From Siphonodentalium dalli (taxonomy: Eukaryota; Mollusca; Scaphopoda; Gadilida; Siphonodentaliidae), in NCBI GenBank assembly GCA_032622095.1, contig CP136066.1, positions 199,598,978-199,662,977 on the forward strand: a stretch of DNA of 64,000 nucleotides. The letters are read 5' to 3'. The notes beneath the pieces were generated by a model. The model saw only the letters and a program-made list of their open reading frames with translations. It did no database searches and was not told the origin of the DNA. Positions 11,915-24,300 of this stretch are shown here, one piece after another; positions within the stretch are counted from its first letter, which is position 1; every line of letters begins with the position of its first letter. The translations under genes were made by a program, and so were the position numbers.

Positions 11915-12420
11915 ACCCACTTGAATCAGACCAAACACAAGTTTTGCAGAATTCCATTTGCATTTGCACTTCCTTGCAAACCTCATACTCAGTATGACTC
12001 ACCCTTATGTTGGACAATTTCCAATTGATGACCATTTCAGTTCACAATTTTGACCAAATGTGTTAAAATATTGTCTTCTTAAACTCATTATCAGTATTTT
12101 ATTGGACCAGGACACACCGGGCTGACCATGGTTCGGCCCGGTGTGAGAAAATGTTAAATATGAACAAGAAAATCACAAAATCCTAGCATCTAGACTGGTC
12201 TCATACATTCCTAGACTTCGAAATTTCAAACCTATAGGTATAGGTATACGTATACGCTTATGTAGGTTGGAAAATTTCCATCTGTTCCAATAACAATTTT
12301 GACCAAATGTAGGAAAATATTGTTTTCTTAATTTAACTAGCAGTTTTTGATTGGCCACGGGTGAGGGACCAGGACAAATGCTTTCCAAGTGTCAGAAAAT
12401 TCCAACATGACACACCCTAA
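11915..12420 (+). mobile_element. Degenerate hAT-like MITE (family A relative)
   Basis: Matches the 22029-22676 element over several blocks in the same order: CACTTGAATCAGACCAAA, TTCCATTTGCA, then CAGGACACACCGGGCTG, CCCGGTGTGAGAAAAT and TCCTAGCATCTAGACTGG. Terminal repeats are lost. TTTTGACCAAATGT-type blocks at about 12050, 12298 and 12456 suggest internal duplication running to about 12530. Confidence 0.65.
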
Positions 12421-12819
12421 GGTTGAAAAAAAGGATGGCCATTTCAATCCAAAGTTTTGACCAAAATTAGGAAAATATGCTAATATTGGTCCAAAAACAA
12501 TAAATCGTCCTAATAAATTGATTGGCTATCAAACTACAAGAACAATGTGAACCAATATTTGGGGTGAAATTTCCAACTAATGTGTCAGGTATGAAATTTC
12601 CAAATGTTGAAAAGTTTTACCAAGGTTGGGGGTTGAGACACCCCCACCCACTCCTGTACTTGACGTGGCCAATCAATATATCCCTGTTACATTTCATAAT
12701 TTTCATGTTACCGTTTAATTGCGCATATATATTGCACGATTCCAGATGATGCATTGTAAATAGAACCGTGTTGTTTGTCCGCTTCTGGGCTCCCATGGTT
12801 GCAACAGTCCAAATTTAAT
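12421..12819. other. No gene seen
   Basis: AT-rich sequence partly related to the preceding degenerate element. Nothing else is recognised. Confidence 0.4.
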
Positions 12820-13275
12820 TTAAAGATACGCAATCCGAAAAGACGCTCCTAAATTACTATTTATTTGGCTTCGGGGGTAACAAATATTTGATTCGAGTCG
12901 AGGAACCAACCCATCAAAGCTCGGAGTGGTCAGATATCGATTTTTTAATCAATTATTTGTTACCTCCTGGAATATATAGTGGCCCAGTAAAATTCGATGA
13001 GAAGACTGTCTCGGACCAAATTGCGGATGCAGATGGATAACTCTAAAATCAAGTGGATTTTTTTGTGTCAGATATTTGACAAACCGGCTAAGTTTCGTTG
13101 AACAAAATGTAGATAAATAAGAGTTTGTTTGGGCAATTTTATACTATAGTTGAATGTGGTTAGCATTGTTTTTGGGCAATTAATCGATTCTGATAACTGA
13201 AGCGGCATTTCCAAAACAATGTTGTTGTCGGAATCTGATGGTATGGGGACCATCGATCGGATTGAGAACCTTTAA
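12820..13275 (+). mobile_element. TTAA-flanked MITE, family 4, copy 1
   Basis: Starts TTAAAGATACGCAATCCGA and ends ATTGAGAACCTTTAA. The second copy at 26864-27243 shares GGCTTCGGGGGTAA, TTGATTCGAGTCGAGGAAC and GGAATCTGATGGTATGG in the same order. The inner TCCGA/TCAGATT ends form a weak inverted pair that is clearer in copy 2. Confidence 0.75.
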
Positions 13276-13959
13276 TACGATTATGAGACCCTTCGTTCGA
13301 CCGCTCTCTCGTGAGATATAGTAGAGAGAATCCGTATGTATGTGAGCATACATGAAGTTTAGCGTTATCTCTACAATCATTCTTTGTCGCAACATTGGAG
13401 CATGTGTGTGGTCTTATAAATAGGACTAGCTTATCAAATTATGCACAACATATATATTTCACTCTATTGTACTCATCCTGTGGGCCTACGTGGGGCAGAC
13501 ATTTTACTAATATTATTTGCAGGTGTGCAGTGTTTGTATATATCTCAATTTAGTACTAATTCACTTCAAATTGGTGTACCTATCGCCGAAATTCAGAATT
13601 TTTCGGATACCGACGTCCATCTTGGACGTCATGTTGCATTGGGAATTTTCCTCAAAGCGGATTTTAGCGGACTGTTTTGTATATATCGTAAAGAGTCCGC
13701 ACATTTTGAGAACAACACGGCCTCCTTGACATTTATTCCGGTCTAACCACCTGATGGCCACACTATTATATGGGAACCGTTACTATTAGGTTGAGTTACT
13801 AAATTTAGTCGACCGTGCCAAACCAGAGGGCAGGACTGGAATAAAGACTTCGTTTAGACAGCGGCACCTTATTAACTGGACTGATCCACGTCGATACATT
13901 ACGCATTCAGACTTAGCAATTGAACAATTACAAGTATACAGTAACGGGTATTATATAGT
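13276..13959. other. No gene supported
   Basis: Open frames of 101 and 70 codons (13441-13746 and 13517-13729) overlap in different frames and look like nothing recognisable. No splice evidence. Confidence 0.4.
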
Positions 13960-14155
13960 AGGATGTATCTGTCTGTTCGGCTTTTTCTCCAGGACCCCTG
14001 GAGCGATTTAAACAAAATGGGTACCCTGGCGGATGTTATAACGGCGTTAGTTTATTATAAATTATAAAAAAATAAAATAATTAAATAAATAAATACAAAT
14101 TAAATTCAGCCAAGCGCTCAATCTAAACAAAATTATTCTTTAACAAACAAAAAAT
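13960..14155 (+). repeat. Dispersed repeat shared with 31690-31870
   Basis: TGTCTGTTCG, then TACCCTGGCGGATGT and CGGCGTTA followed by an AT-rich tract, are found in the same order at 31690-31870 (TACCCTGGCGGATGTGAAAA). Both copies lie directly upstream of other repeats containing TTAAACGATCAAAATG. This may be the 5' part of a Helitron-like or other TE. Confidence 0.6.
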
Positions 14156-14157
14156 AG

Positions 14158-14600
14158 AACGGACATGGCTCATTCGAGATTCCAAATTGCGTCTACGTAA
14201 TTTGGAAGGTGATATATAGGATAATATTGATAAATACACGAAATATTGATATACTGGCTCCATATGCTCTGAAAAATGCTGGCCATGGTCACAGCCATTT
14301 TCCAGCTCTGTTCAATGTTTTCGCACAGAAGAGAAACAACGCTCTTCATTTCTACCATATACGAAACAGAATAACACAGAGCGCTCTTTTCTGTTCCATG
14401 CCGTGTACATGACTGTTGTTTGTTTGGGACCCAAACACCGTATTTAAAGTTCTATTGTTTAATCCAATGCACCTTTTGTGGACATATAATTACGCGAAAA
14501 GGTGGTTCAAGTATGCATCGACGTATTTCGATACTGGGCAAACTTCAAAGGCGAATATTATGAGCTGTATCATGGAGCGCAAACCGCCTGTGGCTTTAAT
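14158..14600 (+). repeat. Dispersed ~450-bp element, family 2, copy C
   Basis: Starts AACGGACATGGCTCATTCGA and ends TGTGGCTTTAAT. Holds the paired boxes AACGCTCTTC at 14339 and GCGCTCTTTT at about 14382. No ORF or inverted ends. Confidence 0.8.
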
Positions 14601-14644
14601 CCAAATACTTAAACGATCAAAATGGGGGTTGCCGCCGAAAAAGG

Positions 14645-14985
14645 GATATGTACACTGCCAAAAATAATTTCTTAATAAGATAAAATATCTTGAAACAAGA
14701 AAAACTATTTCCTGAAACAGGAAAATAAATCTTATTTTGGGAAATATACCCCCCAAGTCTGCTACATCAAGAAAATTTAAGAAACTCCCACCAGACAAGA
14801 GATAGTTTTCTCAAATAAGATAGATTTTAGTCTTGAAACAAGAAACAATTTCCTTACTAAGAAAATGGCTTCAAAAATTAAATATATATTTCTTGTTTCA
14901 AGATTTTTTTTCTAAGTTAAGAAATACTTAAAGAAAATATTTCTAAACCAAGAATTAATTGTTATGAATAAATTACTGCTGTATT
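14645..14985 (+). repeat. AAGAAA-rich element with ACACTGCCAAAAATA end
   Basis: Begins TACACTGCCAAAAATAATTT and continues as many loosely repeated TTTCTTAA/AAACAAGAAA words. The mirror version at 31030-31597 ends TATTTTTGGCAGTGTATA. Both look like one end of a DNA transposon with iterated subterminal motifs; the other ends are not found. Confidence 0.6.
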
Positions 14986-15044
14986 GGAATAACTGTAAAA
15001 GTCCAACGAGAGCAAAATTGTGATCAAAAGTTTATGGTAAACAT

Positions 15045-15345
15045 TGAAAAAGGTCCAACCAGACCAACCTGTTGATTAAATATTCTGAAAATTCATATTC
15101 ATACTTAAATATTTGAACTACATGTAATACTACAGCTATAAGATTATATAATTGTTGACAAGTCACTCACTGTAACAGTTTTGTTTACATAACATTGGAA
15201 AAGGTCCAATCTGTTGATTAAATATTCTGAAAATGTTATTCATAGTTAAATATTTGAACTAATAATACAGCTAGAATTATATATTTGTTGACAAATCACT
15301 GTAACAGTTTTGTTTACATAACAATAGTTTCAACAGATGTAATTT
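15045..15345 (+). repeat. Tandem dimer (~133 bp) with TTGTTTACATAACA module
   Basis: GGTCCAA, CTGTTGATTAAATATTCTGA, ATTTGAACTA and TGTAACAGTTTTGTTTACAT occur twice, about 133 bp apart. The module is also found at about 27840-27935 and 44005-44065. Confidence 0.75.
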
Positions 15346-15609
15346 TGTTATTGGCAATCTGTCAGTAAGTGTTTTTATCTATTTCTCAATGCTCTTAGGG
15401 CATGCTGACCTTTATACAATTTTAATAAAATTTTGTTTGCACAATATAGTGGGTCGCCATTGAGGAGGCCTCCCTTGAAATCTCCAGTTGGCGGTTTGCC
15501 ACACCATCCCGAACTAGACAAACCTCTTTGGTGGCCCCTTGCATTGAACCTATTAATTAAACCGGTACTTCAAGCTGGTATATACCCCTCTTATATAAGG
15601 ATGGAAGAT

Positions 15610-18600
15610 GCTACCAATTTCAAACCGATGGTATTTCTTCAGAGTTGACTCTCTTGTATTATGAAAGCAAGCCCAATGAGGCCTTGCACCTATTGTATGT
15701 TTATAACACACAAAAGACTATATCTTAGCAGAATGTATGTCTCTGATGATACAAACAATAAAATATCCAATGTATCCATAGTTGAATTTCATTTGGCAAT
15801 ATAGGAAAGCATACAATGTGACTTTATTTAGTTTCCACAAAGTATTTAAAGTAAAATATCCATCAAGTGATGTATTCTGCCTTGTCCTATATATTAAAAT
15901 GCATGCAATGGACATGAGAAATGCTTAATTTATTGGTAGAGATGTCCATCTGATAAGAAATACTGACATTTTAGGTTTGATACACCATTTCAGCTGGCTT
16001 GGTATCTTTTAAATTTGAAACCTAAGGGAATTTATTCAGCTTTGACTCTCTAAATTATGGAAGAAAGCCCAAATCAAGCCACTATTTGCATGTTAGTAAC
16101 ATGTATAAGGCTATATCTCAATAGAATACATGTCTCTGATAAAATGCACAATAAAATATCCATAGTTCAATTGCATTTGGCTATAGAGGGATGCATAAAT
16201 ATTGCTTTTATGTAGTTTCCACAGACTATTTTAAGTAAAATATCCATCAATTGATGTTTTCTACATAGCCTTGTATATTAAAATGCATGTAATGACCATG
16301 GGAAATGTTTAATTCATTAGTTGATATGTCCATCTGATAAGAAATACTGACATTTGAGGTTTAAAATACCATTTCATGGGATTATAGGATCATAAATATC
16401 AAACTAAGGGAATTTCTTCAGATTTGACTCTCTAAATAATGGAAGAAAACCCATATGAAGCCACTATTTGCATGTTAATGACATGTATAAGGCTATATCT
16501 CAACATAATAAATGTCGCTGATAAAATACACAATAAAACATCCATAGTTTAATTGCATTTGGCTATAGAGGGCTGCATACAATATTGCTTTTAAGTAGTT
16601 TCCACAGACTATTTTAAGTACGATATCCATCAAATAATGTTTTCTACCTTGCCCTATATATCATAATGCACACAGTGACCATGAGAAATGTTTAATTTAT
16701 TGGGAGAGATGTCCATCTGATAAGAAATACTGCCATTTAAGGTTTGATACACCATTTCAGCTGTCTTGGCATCTTACAAATTTAAAATAAGGGAATCTCT
16801 TCAGGTTTGACTCTCTAAATTATGGAAGCAAGCCCAAATGAAGCCACTATTTGCATGTTTATAACATATATAAGGCTATATCTCAACAGAATACATGTCT
16901 CTGATGAAATCAACAATAAAATATCCATAGTTTAATTTATTTTGGCTATACAGGGATGCATACAACATGGCTTTTAGGTTGTTTCCACAGACTATTTAAA
17001 GTAAAATATCCATCAAATGTTGTTTTCTGCCTTGTCCTATATATTATAATGCATGCAGTGACTATGAGAAATGTTTAATTTATTGGTACAGATGTCCATC
17101 TGATAAGAAATACTGTCATTTGAGGTTTGATAGACCATTTCAGCTGGCTTGGCATCTTACAAATTTGAAATAAGGGAATTTATTCAGCTTTGACCCTCTA
17201 AATTATGGAAAAAAAGCCTAAATTATGCCATTATTGGCATGTTTATAACATATATAAGGCTATATCTGAACAGAATACATGTCTCAGATGAAATAAACAA
17301 TACAATATCCATAGTTTAATTTGATTTGGCTATACAGGGATGCATACAATATTGCTTTTATGTAGTTTCCACTGAATATTTTAAGTAAAATATCCATCAA
17401 ATGATGTTTTCTATCTTGGCCTATATATTATAATGCATGCAGTGACTATGAGAAATGTTTAATTTATTGGTACAGATGTCCATCTGATAAGAAATACTGT
17501 CATTTGGGGTTTGATACACCATTTCAGCTGGCTTGGCATCTTGTAAATTTGAAATAAGGGAATCTCTTCAGGTTTGACGCTCTAAATTATGGAAGCAAAC
17601 CCAAATAAAGGTACTATTTGCATGTTTATAACATATATAAGGCTATATCTCAACAGAATGCATGTCTCTAATGAAATAAACAATAAAATATCCATAGTTT
17701 AATTTCATTTGGCTATACAGGGATGCATACAATATGGCTTTTATGTAGATTTGACAGACTATTTTAATTAATATTTCCATCAAATGATGTTTCTACCTTG
17801 TCCTGTATATTAAAATGTATGCAATGACCATGAGAAATGTTTAATTTATTAGTAGAGATGTCCATCTGATAAGAAATATTGCCATTTGAGGTTTGATACA
17901 CAATTTCAGTTGGCTTCGCATCTTACAAATTTGAAATAAGGGAATCTCTTCAGGTTTGACTCTCTAAATTATGGAAGCAAGCCCAAAATGAAGCCACTAT
18001 TTGCATGTTTATAACATATATAAGGCAATATCTCAACCGAATACATGTCTCTGGTGAAATAAACAATAAAATATCCATAGTTTAATTTCTTTTGGCTACA
18101 CAGGGATGCATACAATATGGCTTTTAGGTTGTTTCCACAGACTATTTTAAGTAAAATATCCATCAAATGATGTTTTCTAACTTGTCCTGTATATTAAAAT
18201 GCATGCAATGACTATGAGAAATGTTTAATTTATTGGGAGAGATGTCCATCTGATAAGAAATACTGCCATTTGAGGTTTGATACACCATTTCAGCTGGCTT
18301 GGCATCTTATAAATTTGAAATAAGGGAATCTCTTCATGTCTGACTCTCTAATTTATGGGAGCAAGCCCAAATGAAACCACTATTTGCATGTTTTTAACAT
18401 ATATCTCAACAGAATACATGTCTCTGATCAAATAAACAATAAAATATCCATAGTTTAATTTATTTTGGCTATACAGGGATGCATAGAATATGGCTTTTAT
18501 GTTGTTTCCACAGACTATTTAATAAAATATCCATCAAATGGTGTAATTTATATCAGGCTCTGTGTATTAAAATGCATACAGTTGCAATGAGAAATGTTTA

Positions 18601-18995
18601 ATTTATTGGCAGGAATGTCCATCTGACAAGAAGTAACAATATTTGATGTTTGTGACACCAACTCACCGGGCCAGGCTTGCTACAACTTTCAAACTAAGAG
18701 AATTTCCTCATGTTTGACTCACTAAATGATGGAAGTTAGCCCAAATGAAGCAACTATTTGCATGTTTATAATGTATAAGGCTATATCTTTGCAGAAGGCA
18801 TGTCTCTGATAATAAAAATGATAACATGTCTATAGTTCATAGTTCAGTTGGTTAGACAGGGTTCATACAATATGGCTTTAATTATAGTTTTCACAAACTA
18901 GAAATTTTAGAATATCTATAAAATGATGTAATCTACCTTGCCCTGTGTATTAAAAGTGCATGCAATAACCTAATACATGTTCAGTTCATTGGCAA
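15610..18995 (+). repeat. 384-bp tandem satellite, about 9 copies
   Basis: The marker GATGTCCATCTGATAAGAAA recurs at 15941, ~16324, 16708, 17091, 17475, 17857 and 18241, with a diverged copy at about 18613, giving a period of 382-384 bp. Each unit holds GTTTCCACAGACTATTT, AAAATATCCATCAAATGATG, TTTAATTTATTGG, and ATTTCAGCTGGCTTGGCATC. The outer units are the most diverged and the inner ones the most alike. Stop codons occur in all frames, so it is not coding. The right end is interrupted by a family 3b hairpin. Confidence 0.95.
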
Positions 18996-19125
18996 GCCTT
19001 GTAAGCCAGTGCATTCTTATATATATGATGCGAGGCTCCATATGGATGACTCACATATATAAGAGAATGCTCTAGCACATGGTATGTTAAGACTTTAATG
19101 CTGCACCAGCGAATTCCCGCCATGG
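18996..19125. mobile_element. Partial family 3b hairpin MITE
   Basis: CCAGTGCATTCTTATATATA pairs with TATATAAGAGAATGC. The right side, CTTTAATGCTGCACCAGCG, matches the right part of the intact copy at 27482-27743. It lies exactly where the 384-bp array stops. Confidence 0.7.
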
Positions 19126-19149
19126 TCATATATATATTTATTATTTATT

Positions 19150-19338
19150 TAAGTTTGAGCGAAAATATTTGCATTTAAGCACACATATTTGCGCTTAAGC
19201 ACACATATTCGAGCTTAAGCACACATATTTGCGCTTAAGCACACATATTTGCGCTTAAGTTCAAATAACCTCTATCATTTAGGCTTAACCGCAAATGTTT
19301 ATGCCTAAGCGTAAATCATTTGCGCTTAAACGCAAATG
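19150..19338 (+). repeat. ~20-bp minisatellite
   Basis: CACACATATTTGCGCTTAAG repeats about five times and then decays into AAATG/TTAAGCGCAAAT variants, some inverted. It is followed by a C-rich run at 19360. Confidence 0.8.
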
Positions 19339-19559
19339 AAAAATAATACGCATTGACCACCCCCACCCCCCCCCCCAATTAAATTTAAATGGCACAGGTC
19401 AAAACACATCACTCAAGTCTATATTGGCCCACCATCTGAGTAATCCCGAGATACCTTTTATGAACATGCAAATTGTATAGATCTGTGTGCAGAACATGAC
19501 TCTATTATAAAATATACCAGATTTCTATGATGGACGAAATTGATAATCACAACTATACA

Positions 19560-19709
19560 CCTTTTACTGAAGTCGGACTCGGATTACAACGTTTGGTGTG
19601 TCCGCTGTCCGCTGTTCGCTCACGTTGTTCTTTCGTCAGCCATTTTGGCAACAAAAAAGTTTCGAGGTCGGAAACGAAGAGATAAACTCCATTTGATCTG
19701 ATTTTTCAG
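19560..19709 (+). promoter_or_regulatory. Possible promoter and noncoding first exon with strong donor
   Basis: A locally CpG-rich stretch (TCCGCTGTTCGCTCACG, TTTCGAGGTCGG) holds GCCATTTTGGC, which resembles a YY1-type site often seen near starts of transcription. It ends in TTTTTCAG followed by GTAAGTAA, a perfect donor at 19710. No ATG-led frame crosses the donor, so any exon would be 5' UTR. Possible acceptors on the + strand are TTATTACAG before 21502 and TTTTTTTTCAG at 25915, but I cannot assign a partner. Confidence 0.3.
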
Positions 19710-20339
19710 GTAAGTAAACTGTTGTAAAGTGTTTTCTCTTCACGAAAATGTTGTTACGATTGATATACTTAATTGAACTACGATCACACGTGCGTGATTT
19801 ATTCATATTTTTCAAATGAAATGATGGTGAATTTTACTGTCGGTGAAATATGGTCGAAATTTTAGGATACGTTCAATCTGCTTGTCATTTGTTATGATTT
19901 GTCATGTTAAAATAGTAACATCTGATGGACTATGATTATATGGAATTGATCATTCGTATATTAATGTACCCATCCACAATATTCGCAAAACTGGGAAACT
20001 TGGCAAAATCGGTTTTTATTAAATTATATTTTGTGCTTAATTTCTATAGTAAATAAAAGGAAAGTATTCCGTAACTGGCTTGAGTGGTAAATTTTACTCT
20101 GCAAAAATCAATTCTGGCATAAAGCTATGCATAATTGATGTGTATTATCGGTCGAGATTTGTATGACAATAGTTGGAAAACAAAAAGGTCACAATTATTG
20201 AAAATATAACTTAAAAGGCGATTGTATAGAAAGGTACTTCTTCATAGAATAATTTTGAACAAATGTGAACCTGATAATATTAAAAATAAAATGCTCATTC
20301 AATGATTCATTCTAGTTATTCTGTGGCCAATTCATCATT
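19710..20339. other. No gene seen
   Basis: AT-rich DNA downstream of the candidate donor, possibly intronic. Nothing repetitive is recognised. Confidence 0.4.
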
Positions 20340-20354
20340 ACCTGTAAGAGCCCC

Positions 20355-20585
20355 CCCCCCCTTTTCGTACGCCGTATTCCATGCCCTGTTATGAGGTACG
20401 CCGTATACCGGCCCCTCTGTTAGGAGGTATTCGGTATTCCAAATATACCGGTATTCCGTATTCGTACGCCGACCTTCCAAAAAATGAAGTTTTCATATAT
20501 TTTTATGTATTCCATATGGCTGTTAACTGGTATTCTGTATTCCACCCTCTGTGTTAAGTGGTATTTCGCATTCCATGGGGGGTGG
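20355..20585 (+). repeat. GTATTCC/GTATTCCGTATTC low-complexity tract
   Basis: GGTATTC, CGGTATTCC and CCGTATTCGTACGCC words repeat irregularly over about 230 bp after a C10 run. Confidence 0.65.
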
Positions 20586-20610
20586 TGGCCTCATGTACAT
20601 GTAGTGTACG

Positions 20611-21371
20611 TTCAGACGACCACGATTAATTTGTAAGTAGAGGAATCAGGCCCGACAAGATCGTGGATGGTTTGTTCACAAAATTGCAATGCGGCGTCGT
20701 ACATGATTATACCGTAGGTTGAACATCCTAAAGCATGTGATTGACTACACCGGTCATTTTCAGCTACAATTTTTATGCACACACCACTGCGAATCTTTCG
20801 TCACAAGTGGAGGTACCGGTATAAACCAAGGATACGCCTCAATTTGGCATCTAAAAATAGTAAAATCAAACAGTGCTTGATATTATTTTTGACCTACGAT
20901 TTCGATGTGAGCGTGCGCAGTCCAATTATCAGTTATTTCCTATGATGGAAAAGTTTCGACAAGTTTACGATTGAATCGTGGTCATCTGAACTTTCACTAA
21001 GTGAATGTTCTGATGATCACGATTCAATCGTAAGTGGAAAGATTTTGTTGTGGGTAGTAACCGATACGGTGATAGTTGTACTGCGCATGGTCGGGCATTG
21101 TCATGAGTGATAAAAAGTAGTATCAAGCATTTTAGATGCAAAATTGTGGCGTATCCTTGGCTACCTCCACTTGTGACTGAATCAGAACTGTGTGTGTACT
21201 TAAAAATTGTACAAAGTAAATAAAAAAACATAGGGTAGTTAATCACATGGTTAACCGCCGAGTCGCCGACAATATACTCATGTGTGATGACATCGTAATC
21301 GTGTCAACAAACTATCCATGATTTTGTCAGGCCCGATTCCCCCACTTACGATTGAACCATGGTCATCTGAA
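20611..21371. mobile_element. 760-bp palindrome: two inverted copies of a short MITE
   Basis: The left unit 20611-20990 begins TTCAGACGACCACGATTAAT and ends GAATCGTGGTCATCTGAA. The right unit 21008-21371 begins TTCTGATGATCACGATTCAA and ends GAACCATGGTCATCTGAA. Each unit therefore has its own terminal inverted repeats, and the two units are inverted copies of each other around the 17-bp centre (TCACTAAGTGA). Internal matches, such as CAAGGATACGCC against GGCGTATCCTTGG, confirm the pairing. The 93-codon frame at 20965-21246 is a by-product. Confidence 0.85.
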
Positions 21372-22028
21372 TTGCTGAGGACGCTCACATTGTTGGTTGA
21401 ATGAACTTTACACTTTGTTTATAAATATGTTTGCAAATTATAAAAATACATGTATCCATATCACATACATGTATATGCAGCATATTTTTCTTCTTATTAC
21501 AGAAATGCCAGATTCATTAGCCACGGTCATTGTTATGGAACTACAGTACCGTGTAGTTATGATACACCAAAAGATATCACACCAAAAGTTGAAAATTAAT
21601 ACAACCACACGGATATCGTTAAATTAACTTATATATGCATGTATAAGACGAATCACTATCTTGTATTTCCATGCCTGTTTGTGTAATGCCAATGAATGCG
21701 GCCTGACAACAGGCGATGGGTGGAGTTTAAAAATTGACACCAGAAACAATGTCGGCAACTTCAAAGTTCATGGTGTGCTACATTTAACCCCCTACTTGTA
21801 TATACTATTTACAAATTTCCTATCAAGCATTCCCATTGCTTATAGAAAGTATAGTTGGAAAAATAGACGAAAATGGCCATATGATCAGGGGGTCGGAAAA
21901 TATGTTCAGGCATGTATGCTGATTTTTTTCGTTCGACCCTTGTTGGGACCCACCCCCGCGTCCAAACATCCACCGGTTTCCACCCCCACCATTCTAACAA
22001 TAAAACAGATTTGTGGGGGGGGTGTGGG
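21372..22028. other. No gene supported
   Basis: Contains TTATTACAG followed by AAATGCC at 21495-21507 and an open frame of 42 codons. It is short, lacks a clear donor and gives no recognisable protein. Confidence 0.35.
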
Positions 22029-22676
22029 CAGAGGCGGACTGGGCCAAAAAACCGGCCCGGGAAATTAATATAATACCGGCCCATCTGTTCGGGGTGTGTC
22101 CACACCCCCCCCCCCACACTTGAATCAGAATCAGACCAAATACATGTTTTTGCATAATTCCATTTGCACCTCTGGCCTAATATATCTTATATATTCACAA
22201 ACCATGGTTCTATATATTCCCGATATGAGACCATTCAGATATTTTTACCTGAAAAATTGCATAAATTCTAACATCTAGCGGTCTAACTCCAGACAAATGC
22301 ACACACTCACACAGCTACGGACAAGAGATCAGGACACACCGGGCTGTTCATTGTTGTTCGGTCCGGGGTGAGAAAATTTTGAAAACTATACAAGAAGCTC
22401 GCAAATCCTAGCATCTCTATATAGACTGGCATCAACTGAAGCGTTCCTATTTTGTTGTAAATTTCAATTAGGGGAGGGTCCGGGAGGGGTGTGAGATTTT
22501 TTTGGGATTTACAGCTGGAATCTCGAGATTAACGGGGTCTTTACGTGGTGTTATATGATGCTGACAAGTTCATTTAATGACAAACTTACGATTAGCCAAT
22601 TCGGCTGGTTAAACAACACATGTGGCGGCCCACGTCCGGAGTTTTCCCGGTCTCCCGATCGGCCAGTCCGCCTCTG
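22029..22676 (+). mobile_element. hAT-like MITE A, left copy
   Basis: Starts CAGAGGCGGACTGGGCC and ends GGCCAGTCCGCCTCTG, an inverted repeat of about 16 bp with the CAGAGG start common in hAT ends. The interior matches 24665-25404 in inverted order (CACACCGGGCTG, AACTCCAGACAAATGC, ATCAACTGAAGCGTTCCTAT). No transposase. Confidence 0.85.
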
Positions 22677-22879
22677 CCCCCCCCCCCCCCATCGTCACAT
22701 TATGCTCACATGGGGAACCTGCCAACTTCCCAATTTAGGTAACTTCTGTCTTTCCTCGCCGGTTTTCCGCTTCTCGGGTGATATATATTTATATATATAT
22801 ATATTGGCAGTACACATTATCCGAAGTAAAACATTTGACATGTGCAATAATTTCCGAATCAATATATTCTTAGAAGAGT

Positions 22880-23112
22880 GCCATCTTATTGGATACACGG
22901 CAGGTTAAACAACACATGTGGCGGCCCACGTCAGTTTCATTTGCGGCCCAAGTTGTGGTTGGGGCCGCCCAACCACATATACCCCCCCCCCCCAAACCAT
23001 AAAAAAACCCCTCGTATTCTCGCTTGATAGAAAATCACGTGGAATCAGAATTTTTCCGGCCTCCGGCCCATCGGGAAATTTCCCGGTCTCCCGATCGGCC
23101 AGTCCGCCTCTG
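22880..23112 (-). mobile_element. hAT-like MITE B, left copy
   Basis: Ends GGCCAGTCCGCCTCTG at 23112 and shares GGGCCGCCCAACCACATATA-type and TCGCTTGATAGAAAATCACG blocks with 24434-24660 in the opposite orientation. Holds a C run at 22981. Confidence 0.75.
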
Positions 23113-23124
23113 GGTGTGGGAGAT

Positions 23125-24300
23125 TCACTGTAAACAGCTGTATATGAATTTCTGTGAATACTATTTGTCATGGATGTTAACATTGACATGTAAATAGGAA
23201 CGACTCATTTTGGGGTCATTCAGCAAAAAAACATGGCGGCCGGTCACCAGCCGGTGGCCATCTTGGAATTCAAAATTCAATCCATTAGCATGAGCTACAA
23301 GCTATACTGTTTGTCTGATCATCATGAAATTTGTCATTTCTGTTTTATAATTACCGGTATTTCTCTTATTGTAATGAGTTTTAAGCCAAACAGTCATACG
23401 ACTTGCAGGAAAAAAACATTTTAGTTGCGGAAAAAAATGTTTGTTGGTCCCATCAAGTTCATCCACCCCGGCATACGTGCCCGGAAATCCCCCCCCCTGA
23501 TATGACGGCCAATATTTTTAAAGAAGTCAATCCGCAGTATAAGTGGTATATACTGGTATGTGTGATATTTGACATGCAGAAGTACTAGTTTGTGCTGCTA
23601 TCTTCTAGTATACATAATTATGCTTGTATATTATACAGTATAATTTGTTCAATTCCCCAATGATTATGTATAATTGTGTTTACTAGTATATGCATGGAAA
23701 TAGAGTATTTGTGAACTCACCTATTCAAGTAAAGATGATAAAATCAAATGTTGTATTGACACATTGCCCCCCCCCCCCTCCCGGGGGAGGGGGGATCGGA
23801 AACAAATTTCAGGCATGTATGGCATTTTTTCCCTTTCGATAATTTTTTGTACCCACCCACCCAAATTTTTTTCCGTTTTCGGCAGTTTTTTCCGACCATT
23901 TTGTTTACACCCACCCCCCTTTTAACACTAAAACAAAGATTTGCGGGGGGAAATTCAGCTGTATATGAATTTCTGTGCATACTATTTATCATGGATGTTA
24001 ACATGGACATGTAAATAGGAATGAGTCATTTTGAGGTCATTCGGCCAAAAAAACATGGCTGCCAGTGGCCATCTTGGATTTCAAGATTTGCAACAAAATA
24101 CAACACGATAACTGCCTGCAGTCAGTTTACCAGTTATAATTACATTATTTCTCTCATTCAAAGTGGTTTTGAAGCCCAACTCATTGCCAAAACACTAAAA
24201 AAACAAGCAGGAAATTTTTATTTTAGTTGCGGAAAAAATTGCTTGTTGGTGGCTTTGACCACCCACGCACCCCGGCATAATTTTTTTTCACCCCCCCCCC
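23125..24300 (+). repeat. Direct ~350-bp duplication between the inverted hAT-like copies
   Basis: 23133-23480 and 23955-24295 share AGCTGTATATGAATTTCTGT, CATGGATGTTAACAT, GACATGTAAATAGGAA, TGGCCATCTTGGA, TTTTAGTTGCGGAAAAAA and CACCCCGGCATA in the same order. The segment between holds long C/G runs (23767, 23944). Confidence 0.8.

Noticed and set aside
21502-21627. Possible coding exon after TTATTACAG with an ATG two bases in
   Set aside because: No convincing donor, ordinary stop within 42 codons and no recognisable protein.
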